This document shows, one piece after another, positions 8,151-21,409 of a stretch of DNA of 64,000 nt. The stretch comes from Christensenellaceae bacterium (GTDB taxonomy: Bacteria > Bacillota > Clostridia > Christensenellales > UBA1750): positions 1 through 64,000 of the forward strand of contig JAITGM010000035.1 in NCBI GenBank assembly GCA_031280685.1, in the 5' to 3' direction. How positions within the stretch are numbered: position 1 is the stretch's first letter; the number at the start of each line of letters is the position of its first letter. The notes under the pieces are model-generated. The model made no database searches, was not told the origin of the DNA, and saw only the letters and a program-made list of their open reading frames with translations. The position numbers and the translations under genes were made by a program.

Positions 8151-9158
8151 ATGGCAAAGGTGAATATCGGCGGGCAGGCGGTTTTAGAAGGCGTGATGAT
8201 GCAGGCGCCGGAGCGCAGGTCGATCGCCGTGCGCAGGGCGATCGACCATAAAATCGTGGTTAGCGTCCAAGAGATTGAGCCCGCTGCAAAGAAGCATAAA
8301 ATCCTTGGCTGGCCCGTGGTGCGCGGCGTGGCCGCCTTCGTGGGCTCGCTGAGCTCAGGCATGCACACCATAAGCCTTTCGGCCAAGATGCTGGGCGACG
8401 ATTCGGCGGGCGAGGAGCCCTCGCGCTTTGAAACCTGGCTGGCCGGCAAGCTCGGCAAGCGCGTGGACGACATCGTGATGGGCCTTGCGCTGGTCATCGC
8501 GGCAGCCATGGCCTGTGGGTTCTTCGTTGTGCTGCCCTCGCTGGCCGCGCAGTGGTTCAAGCTCTATATCCCCGGGCGGATGGCCGTGAACCTGCTCGAA
8601 GGGCTCGTGCGCCTTCTCATTTTCATGGGCTATATCCTCTCGGTTTCGCGCGTAAAGGAGATCGGCCGGGTCTTTCGCTACCACGGCGCCGAGCATAAGA
8701 CCGTCCACATGTGGGAGCACGACGAGGAATTGATCCCTGAAAACGCGAAAAAATACCCCGTGATGCACCCGCGCTGCGGCACCGCCTTTTTGCTGATTGT
8801 GATGCTGCTCTCGATCCTGCTCTTTTCGGCCTTTGGCTGGGATCTGACCTGGTATACCAGGATTTTGAGCCGGCTTGTGCTGCTGCCCGTCGTGGCTGGG
8901 GTTTCGTACGAGGTTTTGCGCGTCTTTGGCAAGTACGATAACGCCTTCGTCCGCGTCCTGCGCTGGCCCGGCATGGCCCTGCAGAGGATCACTGCCAAGG
9001 AGCCCGACGATTCCATGCTCGAGGTGGCCATCGTGGCTATGAAGGCTGCGCTCGGCCTGCCCCACGAGGGTCTCCTTTGCGATGCGGACGGCGTGGTGCC
9101 AGCGGAAGCGGAGCCAGAAGGCCCCAAAGAGACCGAAGCCGAAGCCGCCCAAGGGTGA
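8151..9158 (+). CDS. yqhQ: DUF1385 integral membrane protein
   Basis: A 335-residue membrane protein of unknown function, recognised from its start (NIGGQAVLEGVMMQ, then WPVVRGVAAFV) and its central YHGAEHKTVHMWE...MHPRCGTAFL motif. Several hydrophobic segments are visible, around residues 105-130, 142-160, 205-225 and 230-250. The C-terminal tail is rich in Glu, Ala and Pro. The family is widespread in Firmicutes next to prmC and prfA. The ATG at 8151 follows GGAAGGGAAC. The conserved His/Cys motifs suggest metal binding, but that is inference. Confidence 0.88.
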   Translation: MAKVNIGGQAVLEGVMMQAPERRSIAVRRAIDHKIVVSVQEIEPAAKKHKILGWPVVRGVAAFVGSLSSGMHTISLSAKMLGDDSAGEEPSRFETWLAGKLGKRVDDIVMGLALVIAAAMACGFFVVLPSLAAQWFKLYIPGRMAVNLLEGLVRLLIFMGYILSVSRVKEIGRVFRYHGAEHKTVHMWEHDEELIPENAKKYPVMHPRCGTAFLLIVMLLSILLFSAFGWDLTWYTRILSRLVLLPVVAGVSYEVLRVFGKYDNAFVRVLRWPGMALQRITAKEPDDSMLEVAIVAMKAALGLPHEGLLCDADGVVPAEAEPEGPKETEAEAAQG

Positions 9159-9164
9159 ACAACC

Positions 9165-9971
9165 TTGAAGACCGTGCTGGACTGCCTGCGCTTCGGCGAA
9201 GGCCTGCTCGCCCCTTCACCAGACGCGAAAACCGACGCTCGTCTGTTGGCGGAAGCCTTCCTGGGTTCCGTTTTTGCGCTGAACCTGCGCGACGAGCCTG
9301 GCGAAGAAGAAAAGGGCCGCTATCTTGCCGCGCTCGGGCGGCGAAGGGCCGGCGAACCCGCGCAATACATCCTCAAAAAGGCTTGGTTCATGGGCCTTGC
9401 GCTTTATGTGGACGAGCGCGTGCTCATCCCGAGGCAAGACAGCGAGCTGCTCTGCGAAACGGCCCTGCGCCTGGCTGCAGAACGCGGCTATAAAAGCGCG
9501 CTTGACCTTTGCACGGGCAGCGGGGCGATCGCCCTGGCGCTGGCGAGCCGTTCGCGGCTGGAGCTCAGCGCGGCCGACTTAAGCGCAGGCGCGCTCGAGG
9601 TTGCCGCGCGCAACGCGGCGAGGCTTGGCCTCCCCCTCGCCCTTTATCAGGGCGACCTGTTCGGGGCGGTGAAGGACCGGCGCTTTGACCTAATCGCCTG
9701 CAACCCGCCCTATTTAAGCCGGAGCGACCTGGCTGCCCTGCAGAAAGAAGTGCGAAAGGAGCCGCTTTTGGCTCTGGATGGCGGGCGCGACGGCCTTGAT
9801 TTCTACCGCCGCCTGGCAAAGGGAGCGGGGGAGCATCTCCATCCGGGCGGGGCGCTGTTGATGGAGGTCGGCCTTGGGCAAGCGGACGCGGTCAGGGCGC
9901 TTTTCGTCCAACAAACCGAGACGCTTCGGGATTTGAACGGCATCCAGCGCGTGGTCTGCGCTCATTATTGA
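9165..9971 (+). CDS. prmC: Release factor glutamine-N5 methyltransferase
   Basis: Methylates the Gln of the GGQ motif of peptide-chain release factors using SAM, and stands directly upstream of its substrate gene prfA. It is 268 residues. An N-terminal helical domain carries GEPAQYI and [21 protein letters not shown]. The SAM motif is [16 protein letters not shown] and the substrate-binding NPPY is at about residue 180. The start is TTG (9165), seven bases after the yqhQ stop. Confidence 0.95.
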   Translation: MKTVLDCLRFGEGLLAPSPDAKTDARLLAEAFLGSVFALNLRDEPGEEEKGRYLAALGRRRAGEPAQYILKKAWFMGLALYVDERVLIPRQDSELLCETALRLAAERGYKSALDLCTGSGAIALALASRSRLELSAADLSAGALEVAARNAARLGLPLALYQGDLFGAVKDRRFDLIACNPPYLSRSDLAALQKEVRKEPLLALDGGRDGLDFYRRLAKGAGEHLHPGGALLMEVGLGQADAVRALFVQQTETLRDLNGIQRVVCAHY

Positions 9972-10002
9972 CGGCATCATCAAAAACTGGAGGGGAAACG
10001 CC

Positions 10003-13076
<3,074 letters not shown>

Positions 13077-13111
13077 CAGAAGGGAACTGGAAACCTTGGC
13101 GCGGGTTGTGC

Positions 13112-13117
13112 TATACT
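13112..13117 (+). promoter_or_regulatory. Extended -10 promoter before yicC
   Basis: TGC precedes TATACT (13112-13117), giving an extended -10 with no good -35. The promoter lies in the 77-base gap after ligA and would start the remA-gmk-rpoZ-coaBC run. Confidence 0.5.
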
Positions 13118-13153
13118 AAGACAGAAACGGCGAGGAAAGGGCGGGCGAGTGCG

Positions 13154-14029
13154 ATGTTTTCGATGACCGGGTATGGCAGGGGAGATGTGGAGCGCGATGG
13201 GCGGCAGATCACCATCGAGCTTAAAAGCGTCAACCACCGCTTTTTGGATCTTTCCTTCCGCATGCCGCGCAGCTTTGCCTTTCTAGAGGATGCGATCCGC
13301 GCCGAGCTGCAGGCCGGGCTTGCGCGCGGCCATGTGGACGTGTTTGCGGGCTACAAAAACCGCAGGGGCGACGCCAGGGCTGTTTTGGTAGACGAAGGCC
13401 TTGCGCAAGGCTATTTAAGTGCGCTGGAGCGGCTCGCCGCCCTGAGCGGGCAGCCCGCGAACCGAAGCCCGGAAGCCTTGGCCAGGATGCCCGAGGTGCT
13501 GCAGATCAGCGAGGGCGAGGAGGATTTAGAAACCCTGAAGGAATTGGCCTTGGAGGCCGCAAGGGCCGCGATAGAGAGGCTCAAGTCCATGCGCCTTGCC
13601 GAGGGGCTGCGTCTGAAGGACGACCTTTTGCAAAAGCTCGACGCGGTCGAAACGCTGAAAAACAGCATCGCCCTGCGCGCCCCGGAGCTTGCGGGCGAAT
13701 ACCGCGTCAAGCTGCGCCTGCGCCTTGATGAGGTTCTAGGCGAAACGCAGCTTGACGAAGCAAGGCTTGTGCAGGAGGTCGCCCTCTATGCCGACAAGGT
13801 GGCTGTAGATGAAGAAATCGCCAGGCTGCAAAGCCATATTTCGGCCCTGCGCGAAGCGCTGGCGCTTCAGGAACCCATCGGCCGCAAGCTCGACTTCATC
13901 GTGCAGGAAATGAACCGCGAGGCCAACACCATCGGCTCCAAGATTGCCAACGCGGAGCTTTTATCGCTGGTGGTGGCGCTAAAGAGCGAGATTGAAAAAA
14001 TCCGCGAGCAGCTGCAAAACATCGAATGA
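13154..14029 (+). CDS. yicC: YicC/YloC-family endoribonuclease
   Basis: A 291-residue protein starting [28 protein letters not shown] and ending [39 protein letters not shown], both hallmarks of the YicC family. Members have been described as endoribonucleases acting on RNA turnover. I chose the ATG at 13154 because the protein family begins at MxSMTG(F/Y)G. It stands first in the conserved yicC-remA-gmk-rpoZ-coaBC-priA order of Firmicutes. Confidence 0.92.
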   Translation: MFSMTGYGRGDVERDGRQITIELKSVNHRFLDLSFRMPRSFAFLEDAIRAELQAGLARGHVDVFAGYKNRRGDARAVLVDEGLAQGYLSALERLAALSGQPANRSPEALARMPEVLQISEGEEDLETLKELALEAARAAIERLKSMRLAEGLRLKDDLLQKLDAVETLKNSIALRAPELAGEYRVKLRLRLDEVLGETQLDEARLVQEVALYADKVAVDEEIARLQSHISALREALALQEPIGRKLDFIVQEMNREANTIGSKIANAELLSLVVALKSEIEKIREQLQNIE

Positions 14030-14048
14030 CGAAAAGGGGTGGAGGAAG

Positions 14049-14315
14049 ATGGCCTTTCAGCTCGTCAACATCGGCTTTGGCAATATCGTTTCGGCCGCGC
14101 GCATCATCGCGGTGGTCGGCGCGGAATCCGCGCCCGTCAAGCGGCTGATTCAGGACGCGCGCGACCGCGGGATGCTGATTGACGCGACCTATGGCAGAAA
14201 AACCCGCGCCGTGCTCGTGATGGATTCTGGGCATGCCGTCCTATCGCCCGTGCAGCCCGAAACCGTTTCGCACAGGCTCAGCCAAAGGGAGCAACGCGAG
14301 GGCGAAGATGAGTAG
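14049..14315 (+). CDS. remA: RemA-type DNA-binding regulator (DUF370)
   Basis: An 88-residue protein with [33 protein letters not shown] and [19 protein letters not shown], the complete RemA signature. In Bacillus subtilis RemA forms DNA-binding rings and activates matrix and osmoprotection genes. In this lineage its targets are unknown. The ATG at 14049 follows GGAGGAAG, and the gene overlaps the gmk start by eight bases. Confidence 0.93.
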   Translation: MAFQLVNIGFGNIVSAARIIAVVGAESAPVKRLIQDARDRGMLIDATYGRKTRAVLVMDSGHAVLSPVQPETVSHRLSQREQREGEDE

Positions 14316-14937
14316 CGCCGCAGAAAAGGGCAGGCTCATCGTGGTTTCCGGCCCTTCCGGGGCCGGGAAGGGGACGGTTTGCAAGCGCCTGGTCGAGCTG
14401 CGGCCCGAAATCGCCCTCTCGGTTTCGTGGACAACGCGCGAAAGACGCCCGGGCGACCTGCCCGGGCAGAGTTATCATTTTAAGTCCGTAGAAGAGTTCG
14501 ACGCTCTGGTCGCTTCCGGCGGCTTTTTGGAGCACGCGGGCATGTATGGCAGCCAATACGGCACCCCGAGGCCCTTCATCGACGAAAATCTCAAGGCCGG
14601 GCGCGACGTGATCCTCGAAATCGAGAGCAAGGGCGCAAGGCAGGTCATTCGGGCCGGGGAATACGAAGTGGTGAGCGTCTTTTTGCTGCCGCCCTCGATG
14701 CGCGAGCTGAAAAACAGGCTCGGCGGCAGGGGCTCCGAAAGCCAAGAGAGCCTAAATCGCCGCTTCCAAAGCGCGTATGACGAAATCGGCTTCGCGCAGG
14801 AATACGACTATATCATCGTCAACCGCGATGTGGACGGAACCGTCCGCGCGCTTGGGAGCGTGATCGACGGCAGCCGCTTTAGGGCCGAAAGGGCCCGGGA
14901 ACTGCTCAAAACACTGAAGGAGGAACAATGCCCATGA
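14308..14937 (+). CDS. gmk: Guanylate kinase
   Basis: Phosphorylates GMP to GDP with ATP. It is 209 residues. The P-loop [16 protein letters not shown] is near residues 12-27. The GMP-binding segment is [13 protein letters not shown], then YHFKSVEEF and [15 protein letters not shown]. The translation start at 14308 lies inside the remA 3' end, so coupling is likely. Confidence 0.96.
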   Translation: MSSAAEKGRLIVVSGPSGAGKGTVCKRLVELRPEIALSVSWTTRERRPGDLPGQSYHFKSVEEFDALVASGGFLEHAGMYGSQYGTPRPFIDENLKAGRDVILEIESKGARQVIRAGEYEVVSVFLLPPSMRELKNRLGGRGSESQESLNRRFQSAYDEIGFAQEYDYIIVNRDVDGTVRALGSVIDGSRFRAERARELLKTLKEEQCP

Positions 14938-15140
14938 TCGTCAATCCCCCAATCACCAAGCTTCTTGAATCCGTGGACTGCCGCTATACCCTGATCGTCG
15001 AGGTTTCCAAGCGTGCCCGGCAGATTGTCGCCGGGGCCAGGCCCTTGCTCGACACCGACGAAACCAAGCCGGTTTCCATCGCCGTGCAGGAGGTTAGCGC
15101 GGGGATCATCAGCTACCGCAGGGAGGAAGATACGCTATGA
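14928..15140 (+). CDS. rpoZ: RNA polymerase omega subunit
   Basis: A 70-residue omega subunit that helps assemble RNA polymerase by binding beta-prime. It has PPITKLLESVDCRYTLIVEVSKRARQI and the C-terminal KPVSIAVQEVSAG. The track start overlaps gmk by ten bases; ATG at 14934 is an equally possible start. It sits between gmk and coaBC as in most Firmicutes. Confidence 0.95.
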   Translation: MPMIVNPPITKLLESVDCRYTLIVEVSKRARQIVAGARPLLDTDETKPVSIAVQEVSAGIISYRREEDTL

Positions 15141-16357
15141 AAAAGCCCTGCGTCGTGCTGGGCGTGACGGGGGGCATCGCCGCCTACAGGGCGCCAGACA
15201 TCGCTCGGCGACTGATCAAGGCTGGTTGCGAGGTCTTTTGCATCCTCACGAAGAGCGCCCAGAACATCATCACGAAGCAGACGATGGAGACCATGTCGAA
15301 AAACCCTTGCGTAGTCGATATGTTCGAAAGCCCGAAGAGTTGGGAGGTCGAGCACATCGCCCTGGCCACGCGGGCCGATCTTTTCCTCATCGCGCCTGCG
15401 ACTGCGAACCTCATCGCCAAGATGGCGGCGGGCATTGCGGATGATATGCTGACCACCACTGTGCTGGCCACCAAGGCGTCGGTGCTCGTCGTGCCGGCAA
15501 TGAACACGAATATGTATGAAAACCCCATCACCCAGCGCAATATCGCCGCGCTGGCCGCCCTTGGCGTGCGCTTTATGGAGCCGACCGAGGGCATGCTGGC
15601 CAACGGGCACATCGGCAAGGGGCACATTCCGGAAGTGGACGAGATCGTCCGGCGCGCGCTGGACGAGCTGGACGCGGGGGCTCCCAATAGCGATTTGAAG
15701 GGCCTGAAGGTTCTCGTTACCGCAGGGCCGACCCGCGAAGCCATCGACCCGGTGCGCTACATCACCAATCGCTCCTCGGGCAAGATGGGTTATGCCGTCG
15801 CCGCCGAGGCGGCGCGGCGCGGCGCGGAAGTCGTTTTGGTTTCCGGCCCCGTGGCGCTCGAAAAGCCCGAGGGGGTCGAGCGCGTCTTCGTGCAGAGCAC
15901 CCTGGATCTCTTTAACGAGATGACCTCTCGCTGCGAAGGGGCGGATTTGATCATTCAGTCGGCCGCGCCTGCGGATTTTCGCCCCCTGACCGTGGCCGAA
16001 ACCAAGATCAAGAAGCTGGGAGGCGACGGCATGACGCTGGAACTGACCCAGAACCCGGACGTGGCCGCGAGCGTGGGCAAGCTCAAAAAAGAAGGCCAGG
16101 TCATCGTGGGCTTCGCCGCCGAAACCGATCACATCGGCGAGAACGCGCGGGCGAAGCTCCTGCGCAAGAATGCCGACTTCATCGTCGCCAACGATGTCAC
16201 GCGACCCGGCGCGGGCTTTGATGTGGACACGAACATCGCCAGCATCGTCACCGCCGAGGGCGTGGAGGAGCTGCCCCTCATGCAAAAGAGCGAGCTTGCG
16301 GCCTGGATTTTAGACCGGGCGCTGGCCGTCCGCAAAGCCAAGGCGGAAGAGGCCTAA
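15137..16357 (+). CDS. coaBC: Bifunctional phosphopantothenoylcysteine decarboxylase/synthase, atypical active site
   Basis: Makes 4'-phosphopantetheine for coenzyme A: the C-terminal CoaB half joins cysteine to phosphopantothenate and the N-terminal CoaC flavoprotein half decarboxylates the product. It is 406 residues. CoaC features are GVTGGIAAYR, the active His at about residue 73 (WEVEHIALA) and PAMNTNMY. CoaB features are VLVTAGPTREAIDPVRYITNRSSGKMG and VGFAAETD. The substrate flap that should read LACGxxGKGRM reads MLANGHIGKGHI, so the conserved catalytic cysteine is Asn156 and the Arg is His. The flavin and CoaB residues otherwise look intact. It overlaps rpoZ by four bases (ATGA). Confidence 0.92.
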   Translation: MKKPCVVLGVTGGIAAYRAPDIARRLIKAGCEVFCILTKSAQNIITKQTMETMSKNPCVVDMFESPKSWEVEHIALATRADLFLIAPATANLIAKMAAGIADDMLTTTVLATKASVLVVPAMNTNMYENPITQRNIAALAALGVRFMEPTEGMLANGHIGKGHIPEVDEIVRRALDELDAGAPNSDLKGLKVLVTAGPTREAIDPVRYITNRSSGKMGYAVAAEAARRGAEVVLVSGPVALEKPEGVERVFVQSTLDLFNEMTSRCEGADLIIQSAAPADFRPLTVAETKIKKLGGDGMTLELTQNPDVAASVGKLKKEGQVIVGFAAETDHIGENARAKLLRKNADFIVANDVTRPGAGFDVDTNIASIVTAEGVEELPLMQKSELAAWILDRALAVRKAKAEEA

Positions 16358-16358
16358 A

Positions 16359-18602
16359 ATGACGGAGGAGCGGCAGCCGCTCTATGCGCGCGTGGCCGTG
16401 GACCTTGCAAACCGCGAGCTTGATCGGCCCTTCAGCTACCGCGTGCCGCAGGATCTTCGGCTTTTGCCGGGGATGAGGGTCTTTTTGCCCTTCGGCAGGC
16501 GGGAAGTGAGCGGCATCGTGATGGAGCTGAGCGAAAGCTGCGAGATCGAGCCCGAAAAGCTGCGGGATGTGCTCCGCGCGGCGGATGAATTCCCCATTTT
16601 GGCGCCCGAGCTTCTTGCGCTGGCCGCCTTTATGCAAAGAAGCTGCGATTGCACGCTGGCGCAGGCCTTGCGCGCGATGCTGCCCGCGCAGTTGCGCTCA
16701 AACAAGATCAGGCCGCTGACGCGCCTGGCCGTAAGGCTGGTTTTGCCCCTTGACGAAGCGCTGAAGGCTGCAGGCCGCGCGAAGCGGCAGCAAGAATTGC
16801 TGCGGCTGCTCGAAGGCGGGCCGCGACGGCTTTCATTGTTGGAAGAGACGCTGCCGGGCGCGCAGGCGGTGGCGCGCGCCCTTGAAAAAAAGGGCACGAT
16901 CGAGCTCTTCGCCGAGGAAGTGCCCCGCATTCCCTATAAAAACCTCGAAATCTCAGCCGGGGACTTTCTGCCCACGGCCCACCAGGCGCAAGCCATCGCC
17001 GCGGTTTCCCGCGCGATGGCCCAAAAGGGCGGCAGCTTCCTTTTGCATGGGGTGACGGGCAGCGGGAAGACCGAGGTCTATATGCACCTCATCAGGAGGG
17101 TGCTCGAAGGGGGCAGGGGCGCCATCGTGCTCGTGCCCGAAATCGCCCTGACGCCGCAGATGGCTTCCTGGTTTCGCGCGCGGTTTGGCGATACCGCGGC
17201 AATCCTGCACTCAGGCCTGTCTGACGGCGAGCGCTTCGATGAATGGTCGCGGGTGCGCGAGGGGCGGGCGCGCGTGGTGGTCGGCGCGCGGAGCGCGGTC
17301 TTTGCGCCGGTCGAAAACCTGGGGCTGCTCATCGTCGATGAAGAGCACGAGGGCAGCTACCGGAGCGATACCCACCCAAGGTATGATGCCATCGAGCTTG
17401 CGAAAGAGCGCTGCAGGCTTGCGGGCGCGACCCTTTTGCTGGGCAGCGCGACGCCTTCGGTCGAGCGCTTCGCGCGGGCCCTGCGCGGCGAATATGAACT
17501 GCTCGAGATGCCAAGGCGCGTGGAGGGCAGGCCCATGGCCGAGGTTTCCGTGGTCGATATGCGGGCCGAGCTCATTCAGGGCAACCCGTCGATCTTTTCA
17601 CGCGAGCTGCGCCAAAGACTGGAAGAAACCCTGCACGAGGGCGGCCAGGCCCTGCTCTTCCTCAACCGGCGGGGTTATGCGGGCTTCATCAAGTGCAGGG
17701 CCTGCGGCGCCAGCGTCAAGTGCGCGCACTGCGACGTTTCAATGACCTACCACAGGCAGGGCGAAAGGCTGGTCTGCCACTATTGCGGGGCCGAAAGGGG
17801 CAGGCCCGCCATCTGCCCTGCCTGCGGCTCGGCCATGATCAAGCCTTTCGGCATCGGCACGCAAAAGGTTGAGGAGCTCTTTCAAAGTGAATTCCCGGGC
17901 GCGGCCTGCCTTAGGATGGACGCCGACACGGTCAAAACCAAGGATGCGTTGGTCGAGATCCTGCGGCGCTTCCGCTCGGGCGAAGCGCAGGTGCTGATCG
18001 GCACGCAGATGCTCGCCAAGGGGCACGATTTCCCCAAGGTCACGCTGGTGGGCGCGATGGCCGCCGATTTGAGCCTGAATCTGCCTGACTTTCGCAGCGA
18101 AGAAAGGACCTTTCAGCTGCTCACGCAGGTGGCCGGGCGCGCTGGGCGCGGGGAAGCGCCCGGCCATGTGGTGGTGCAAAGCTACGAGCCCGGGCACTAC
18201 GCCGTGCAGATGGCCGCCAAGCAGGATTACAGGGCCTTTTTCGAGCATGAGATTAAAAGGCGGCGGCATGGGCTCTACCCGCCCTACACCAAGCTCTTGC
18301 GCGTGCTGCTGGCAGGCGCGGTGGAAGGCGATGTGCGCGCCGCCTGCGAGGAACTGGCCCAAAGGCTGAAGGACTGGTTTTGGGCCAGCGACGAGCGCCG
18401 CAAGCGCATCGTGCAGCTGCGGCCGATGGCGGCCCCGCTGGGCAGGCTGCGCGACGAGTTCCGCTGGCAGCTTTTCGCCAAGCTCTATAGCGCGCAAAGT
18501 GAAGAGAGCCTCGAAAAAATCGCCTGCGAGGCGCGTGCCCTCGAAGCGGAAACCAAGGGTGTCCGGTTTGATTTGGAACTGAACCCGAGCAGCTTTTTAT
18601 GA
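16359..18602 (+). CDS. priA: Primosomal protein N' (replication restart helicase)
   Basis: A 747-residue superfamily 2 helicase that reloads the replisome at stalled forks. The N-terminal 3'-DNA-binding domain carries FSYRVP. Walker A is [14 protein letters not shown] and Walker B is [11 protein letters not shown]. The zinc-binding region ([17 protein letters not shown]...CHYCG...CPACG) has eight cysteines around residues 448-488. [18 protein letters not shown] and QVAGRAGRG are helicase motifs V and VI. It starts one base after the coaBC stop. Confidence 0.96.
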   Translation: MTEERQPLYARVAVDLANRELDRPFSYRVPQDLRLLPGMRVFLPFGRREVSGIVMELSESCEIEPEKLRDVLRAADEFPILAPELLALAAFMQRSCDCTLAQALRAMLPAQLRSNKIRPLTRLAVRLVLPLDEALKAAGRAKRQQELLRLLEGGPRRLSLLEETLPGAQAVARALEKKGTIELFAEEVPRIPYKNLEISAGDFLPTAHQAQAIAAVSRAMAQKGGSFLLHGVTGSGKTEVYMHLIRRVLEGGRGAIVLVPEIALTPQMASWFRARFGDTAAILHSGLSDGERFDEWSRVREGRARVVVGARSAVFAPVENLGLLIVDEEHEGSYRSDTHPRYDAIELAKERCRLAGATLLLGSATPSVERFARALRGEYELLEMPRRVEGRPMAEVSVVDMRAELIQGNPSIFSRELRQRLEETLHEGGQALLFLNRRGYAGFIKCRACGASVKCAHCDVSMTYHRQGERLVCHYCGAERGRPAICPACGSAMIKPFGIGTQKVEELFQSEFPGAACLRMDADTVKTKDALVEILRRFRSGEAQVLIGTQMLAKGHDFPKVTLVGAMAADLSLNLPDFRSEERTFQLLTQVAGRAGRGEAPGHVVVQSYEPGHYAVQMAAKQDYRAFFEHEIKRRRHGLYPPYTKLLRVLLAGAVEGDVRAACEELAQRLKDWFWASDERRKRIVQLRPMAAPLGRLRDEFRWQLFAKLYSAQSEESLEKIACEARALEAETKGVRFDLELNPSSFL

Positions 18603-18630
18603 TGATTTATTATGTAGGAGGAACGGCAAA

Positions 18631-19098
18631 GTGGCATTGAGGGAAATTCTAAGGTTTGGCGCCGAAACGCTGCGCAAGAAGTCAAAGCATGTCAAGCAGA
18701 TCGACCGGCGCACCCACGAACTGCTGGACGACATGGCCCAGACCATGTATGCGGCTGGCGGCGTAGGGCTGGCCGCGCCGCAGGTAGGCATTTTAAAGCG
18801 CATGGTGGTCATCGACGTGGGCGAAGGGCTTCTGGAGCTGATCAACCCCGAGATCTTGAGCGAATCGGGCGAGCAGATAGACGAAGAGGGCTGCCTTTCG
18901 AACCCGGGCGAAAAGCTGCCCGTAAAGCGCCCCATGCAGGTGCGGGTGAAGGCGGTGAACCGCATGGGCAAGGGCCTGGTCATCGAGGGCGAGGGGCTGC
19001 TGGCCCGCGCGCTCTGCCACGAGATGGACCATTTAGACGGCATTCTCTTTATCGACAAGGCTCTGCCGCCTTCCGAGCTGCCGCAGGAAGCGCTGTGA
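18631..19098 (+). CDS. def: Peptide deformylase
   Basis: Removes the formyl group from nascent proteins. The 155-residue protein has the three metal motifs: [19 protein letters not shown] (Cys ligand) and CHEMDHLDG (two His ligands with catalytic Glu). The start is GTG (18631) after GGAGGAACGGCAAA. It is paired with fmt, which adds the formyl group, and overlaps it by four bases. Confidence 0.96.
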   Translation: MALREILRFGAETLRKKSKHVKQIDRRTHELLDDMAQTMYAAGGVGLAAPQVGILKRMVVIDVGEGLLELINPEILSESGEQIDEEGCLSNPGEKLPVKRPMQVRVKAVNRMGKGLVIEGEGLLARALCHEMDHLDGILFIDKALPPSELPQEAL

Positions 19099-20030
19099 GG
19101 CTGATTTTCATGGGCACGCCGGAATTCGCCGTGCCAAGCCTAGAAGCCCTCGCAAGCGCCGGGCACGAAATCCTGCTCGCCGTGACCCAGCCCGACAGGC
19201 CCGTGGGCCGCAGGGCCGCCTTAACGCCGCCGCCGGTGAAGCTCGCGGCGCAAGCGCTTGACATCCCGGTCTTTCAGCACGAGCGCATCCGCAGAAGGGA
19301 GCCACGCGAGTTTCTAGCGGCTTTTTCGCCCGATCTTTTCGTGACCGCGGCTTTCGGCCAAATTCTATCGCCCAGGCTTTTGGCGATTCCGCGGCTGGGC
19401 ACCGTGAACGTGCACGCCTCGCTCCTGCCAAAGTACCGCGGCCCCGCGCCGATCAATTGGGCGATCGTCAATGGCGAAAAGACGAGCGGCATTACCACCA
19501 TGTTCAGCGACGAGGGCATAGACACTGGCAAGACGCTCCTTCGCGCCGAAACCTCCATAGGGCAGGACGAGAACGCCGTGGAGCTGACACGAAGGCTGGC
19601 GCAGCTTGGCGCCGGGCTGCTCGTTCAAACCCTCGAGAAGCTCGAGGGGGGCTGCCTTGCGCCGCAGGCGCAAAACGAAGAGGAGATGAGCTACTTCCCC
19701 ATGCTCAAAAGGGAAGATGGCGCGCTGGACTTTTCAACAAGCTGTGAAATGGTCTATAATCGGGTGAGGGGGCTCAACCCCTGGCCGGGAACCTTCGCCA
19801 GCACGGCCTATGGGCAGATGAAGATATACGCGGCAAAAAAAAGACCAGAACTTTCGGGCGAAAAGGGTAAAGTGCTGCGGGCTTTCCCAAAAGAAGGGTT
19901 GATCATCGCCTGCGGAAGCGGCGCCATCGAGATCACAGAAATGCAGTTGCCGGGCGGCAAGCGCCTGCAAGCCGCCGAATTTTTGAGGGGAAGGCCGATT
20001 TTGGCCGGAGAGGTTTTTATAAAGGCATGA
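19095..20030 (+). CDS. fmt: Methionyl-tRNA formyltransferase
   Basis: Formylates initiator Met-tRNA with 10-formyl-THF. It is 311 residues: [16 protein letters not shown] at the start, the catalytic [20 protein letters not shown] region with Asn and His, then [13 protein letters not shown] with the catalytic Asp, and a C-terminal OB-like tRNA-binding domain. The start is GTG (19095), overlapping def, with the stop overlapping rsmB by ATGA. Confidence 0.96.
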   Translation: MRLIFMGTPEFAVPSLEALASAGHEILLAVTQPDRPVGRRAALTPPPVKLAAQALDIPVFQHERIRRREPREFLAAFSPDLFVTAAFGQILSPRLLAIPRLGTVNVHASLLPKYRGPAPINWAIVNGEKTSGITTMFSDEGIDTGKTLLRAETSIGQDENAVELTRRLAQLGAGLLVQTLEKLEGGCLAPQAQNEEEMSYFPMLKREDGALDFSTSCEMVYNRVRGLNPWPGTFASTAYGQMKIYAAKKRPELSGEKGKVLRAFPKEGLIIACGSGAIEITEMQLPGGKRLQAAEFLRGRPILAGEVFIKA

Positions 20031-21409
20031 CGATGAATCAACGGGGAAGAAATCCCCTGCCGCCGAGGAACGGCGCCACGCCCGCGCGGGTGCTGGTGCT
20101 CGAGATGCTGCTGGACGTAACCCGCGGCGGCGGCTACGCAGGCCTGGTGCTGGGCAAGCGCCTGCGCGAAAGCGCGCTTTCAGAGCTTGACAAGGCCTTT
20201 GTGACCGAGCTTTTTTATGGCACGCTCGAGCGAACTATTCAGCTGGACTTTTGCCTTTCGCGCTTCATGGAAAGGCCGATGCAGGACGATGTCGTGCGCC
20301 TTATCTTGCAGATGGGGGCCTATCAGATCCTCTTCATGGATAGGGTGCCGGATTTTGCGGCCTGCAACCAGCAGGTGGAGCTCGTCCGCCGCTTCCGAAA
20401 GGATTCGCTGGCGGGCATCGTCAACGCCGTGCTGCGAAACCTCTCGCGCGGGCGGGAAGAAATCGTCTACCCGAAGGAAGGCGCCGAAAGGCTCTCGATT
20501 TTGGGTTCCAGCCCGCTTTGGCTGGCCGAAAAGCTGATCCAGTGGTATGGCGAAGGGGATGCGGAAGGGCTTTTGCTCTCGTCCGGCAAGGATAGGCCTA
20601 TGACGATCCGGCCCAATCTCCTGCGCCTTGGCGACGAGGAACTCGAAAAGCGGCTCGGAGCCTCCGGCGTGCGCTTTGAAAAGGGCGTGGTGCCGCATCT
20701 TTACCGCGTGTGGAACCTAAAGCCCGGTCACCCATTGCTGGCCGGCGGCCTCGCTTCGGTGATGGGCGAAGCTTCCGCGCTGGCCGTGATGGCCGTAGGC
20801 GTTAAGGGCGGCATGCAGATTTTGGACGCTTGCGCGGCACCCGGCGGCAAGGCCTGCTACATGGCCGAACTATTGGGCACCAGCGCTGGCAGGGTGCACG
20901 CCTTCGAGCTGCACGAGCACCGCGTGCAGCTCGTTCAGGCCTACGCGGCGCGATTGGGGCTGGATACGCTTCGCGTTAGGCAGCGGGATGCCTCGCTTCC
21001 TATTGCGGACATGGCCGAAACCCTCGACGCGGTGCTTGTGGACGCGCCTTGTTCGGGCCTTGGCGTGATGCACGAAAAGCCCGACATTAAGCTGACGCTG
21101 AAGCCCGAGGCGTTTGAAGAGCTGCCCAAGATCCAGGCCGCGATTTTAGAAGGTTGCTCGGGCTACCTAAAGCCGGGCGGCGCGCTGGTGTATTCCACTT
21201 GCACGCTCAACCCCGCCGAAAACGAGGAAGTCGTGCGCGCCTTTTTGACCGAGCACCCGGAATTCGAGGCTAAGGGCCTTGAAAAAAGGCTGCCGAAGCC
21301 CTTCGCGGCCCGCGTGCGGGAGGGCATGGCCAACTTCTTCCCCCATTTGGACGGCGTGGACGGTTTTTTCATCGCCAGGCTCGAAAAAAAGAAGGGCAGA
21401 TGGGCATGA
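20027..21409 (+). CDS. rsmB: 16S rRNA (cytosine-967-C5) methyltransferase
   Basis: A 460-residue protein with an N-terminal NusB-like RNA-binding domain (about residues 15-150) and a C-terminal Rossmann methyltransferase. The SAM site is ILDACAAPGGKACYMAELL. The two catalytic cysteines are in VDAPCSGLGV and YSTCTLNPAENE. It overlaps fmt by four bases and rlmN by ten, so all three should be translated together. Confidence 0.95.
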   Translation: MTMNQRGRNPLPPRNGATPARVLVLEMLLDVTRGGGYAGLVLGKRLRESALSELDKAFVTELFYGTLERTIQLDFCLSRFMERPMQDDVVRLILQMGAYQILFMDRVPDFAACNQQVELVRRFRKDSLAGIVNAVLRNLSRGREEIVYPKEGAERLSILGSSPLWLAEKLIQWYGEGDAEGLLLSSGKDRPMTIRPNLLRLGDEELEKRLGASGVRFEKGVVPHLYRVWNLKPGHPLLAGGLASVMGEASALAVMAVGVKGGMQILDACAAPGGKACYMAELLGTSAGRVHAFELHEHRVQLVQAYAARLGLDTLRVRQRDASLPIADMAETLDAVLVDAPCSGLGVMHEKPDIKLTLKPEAFEELPKIQAAILEGCSGYLKPGGALVYSTCTLNPAENEEVVRAFLTEHPEFEAKGLEKRLPKPFAARVREGMANFFPHLDGVDGFFIARLEKKKGRWA

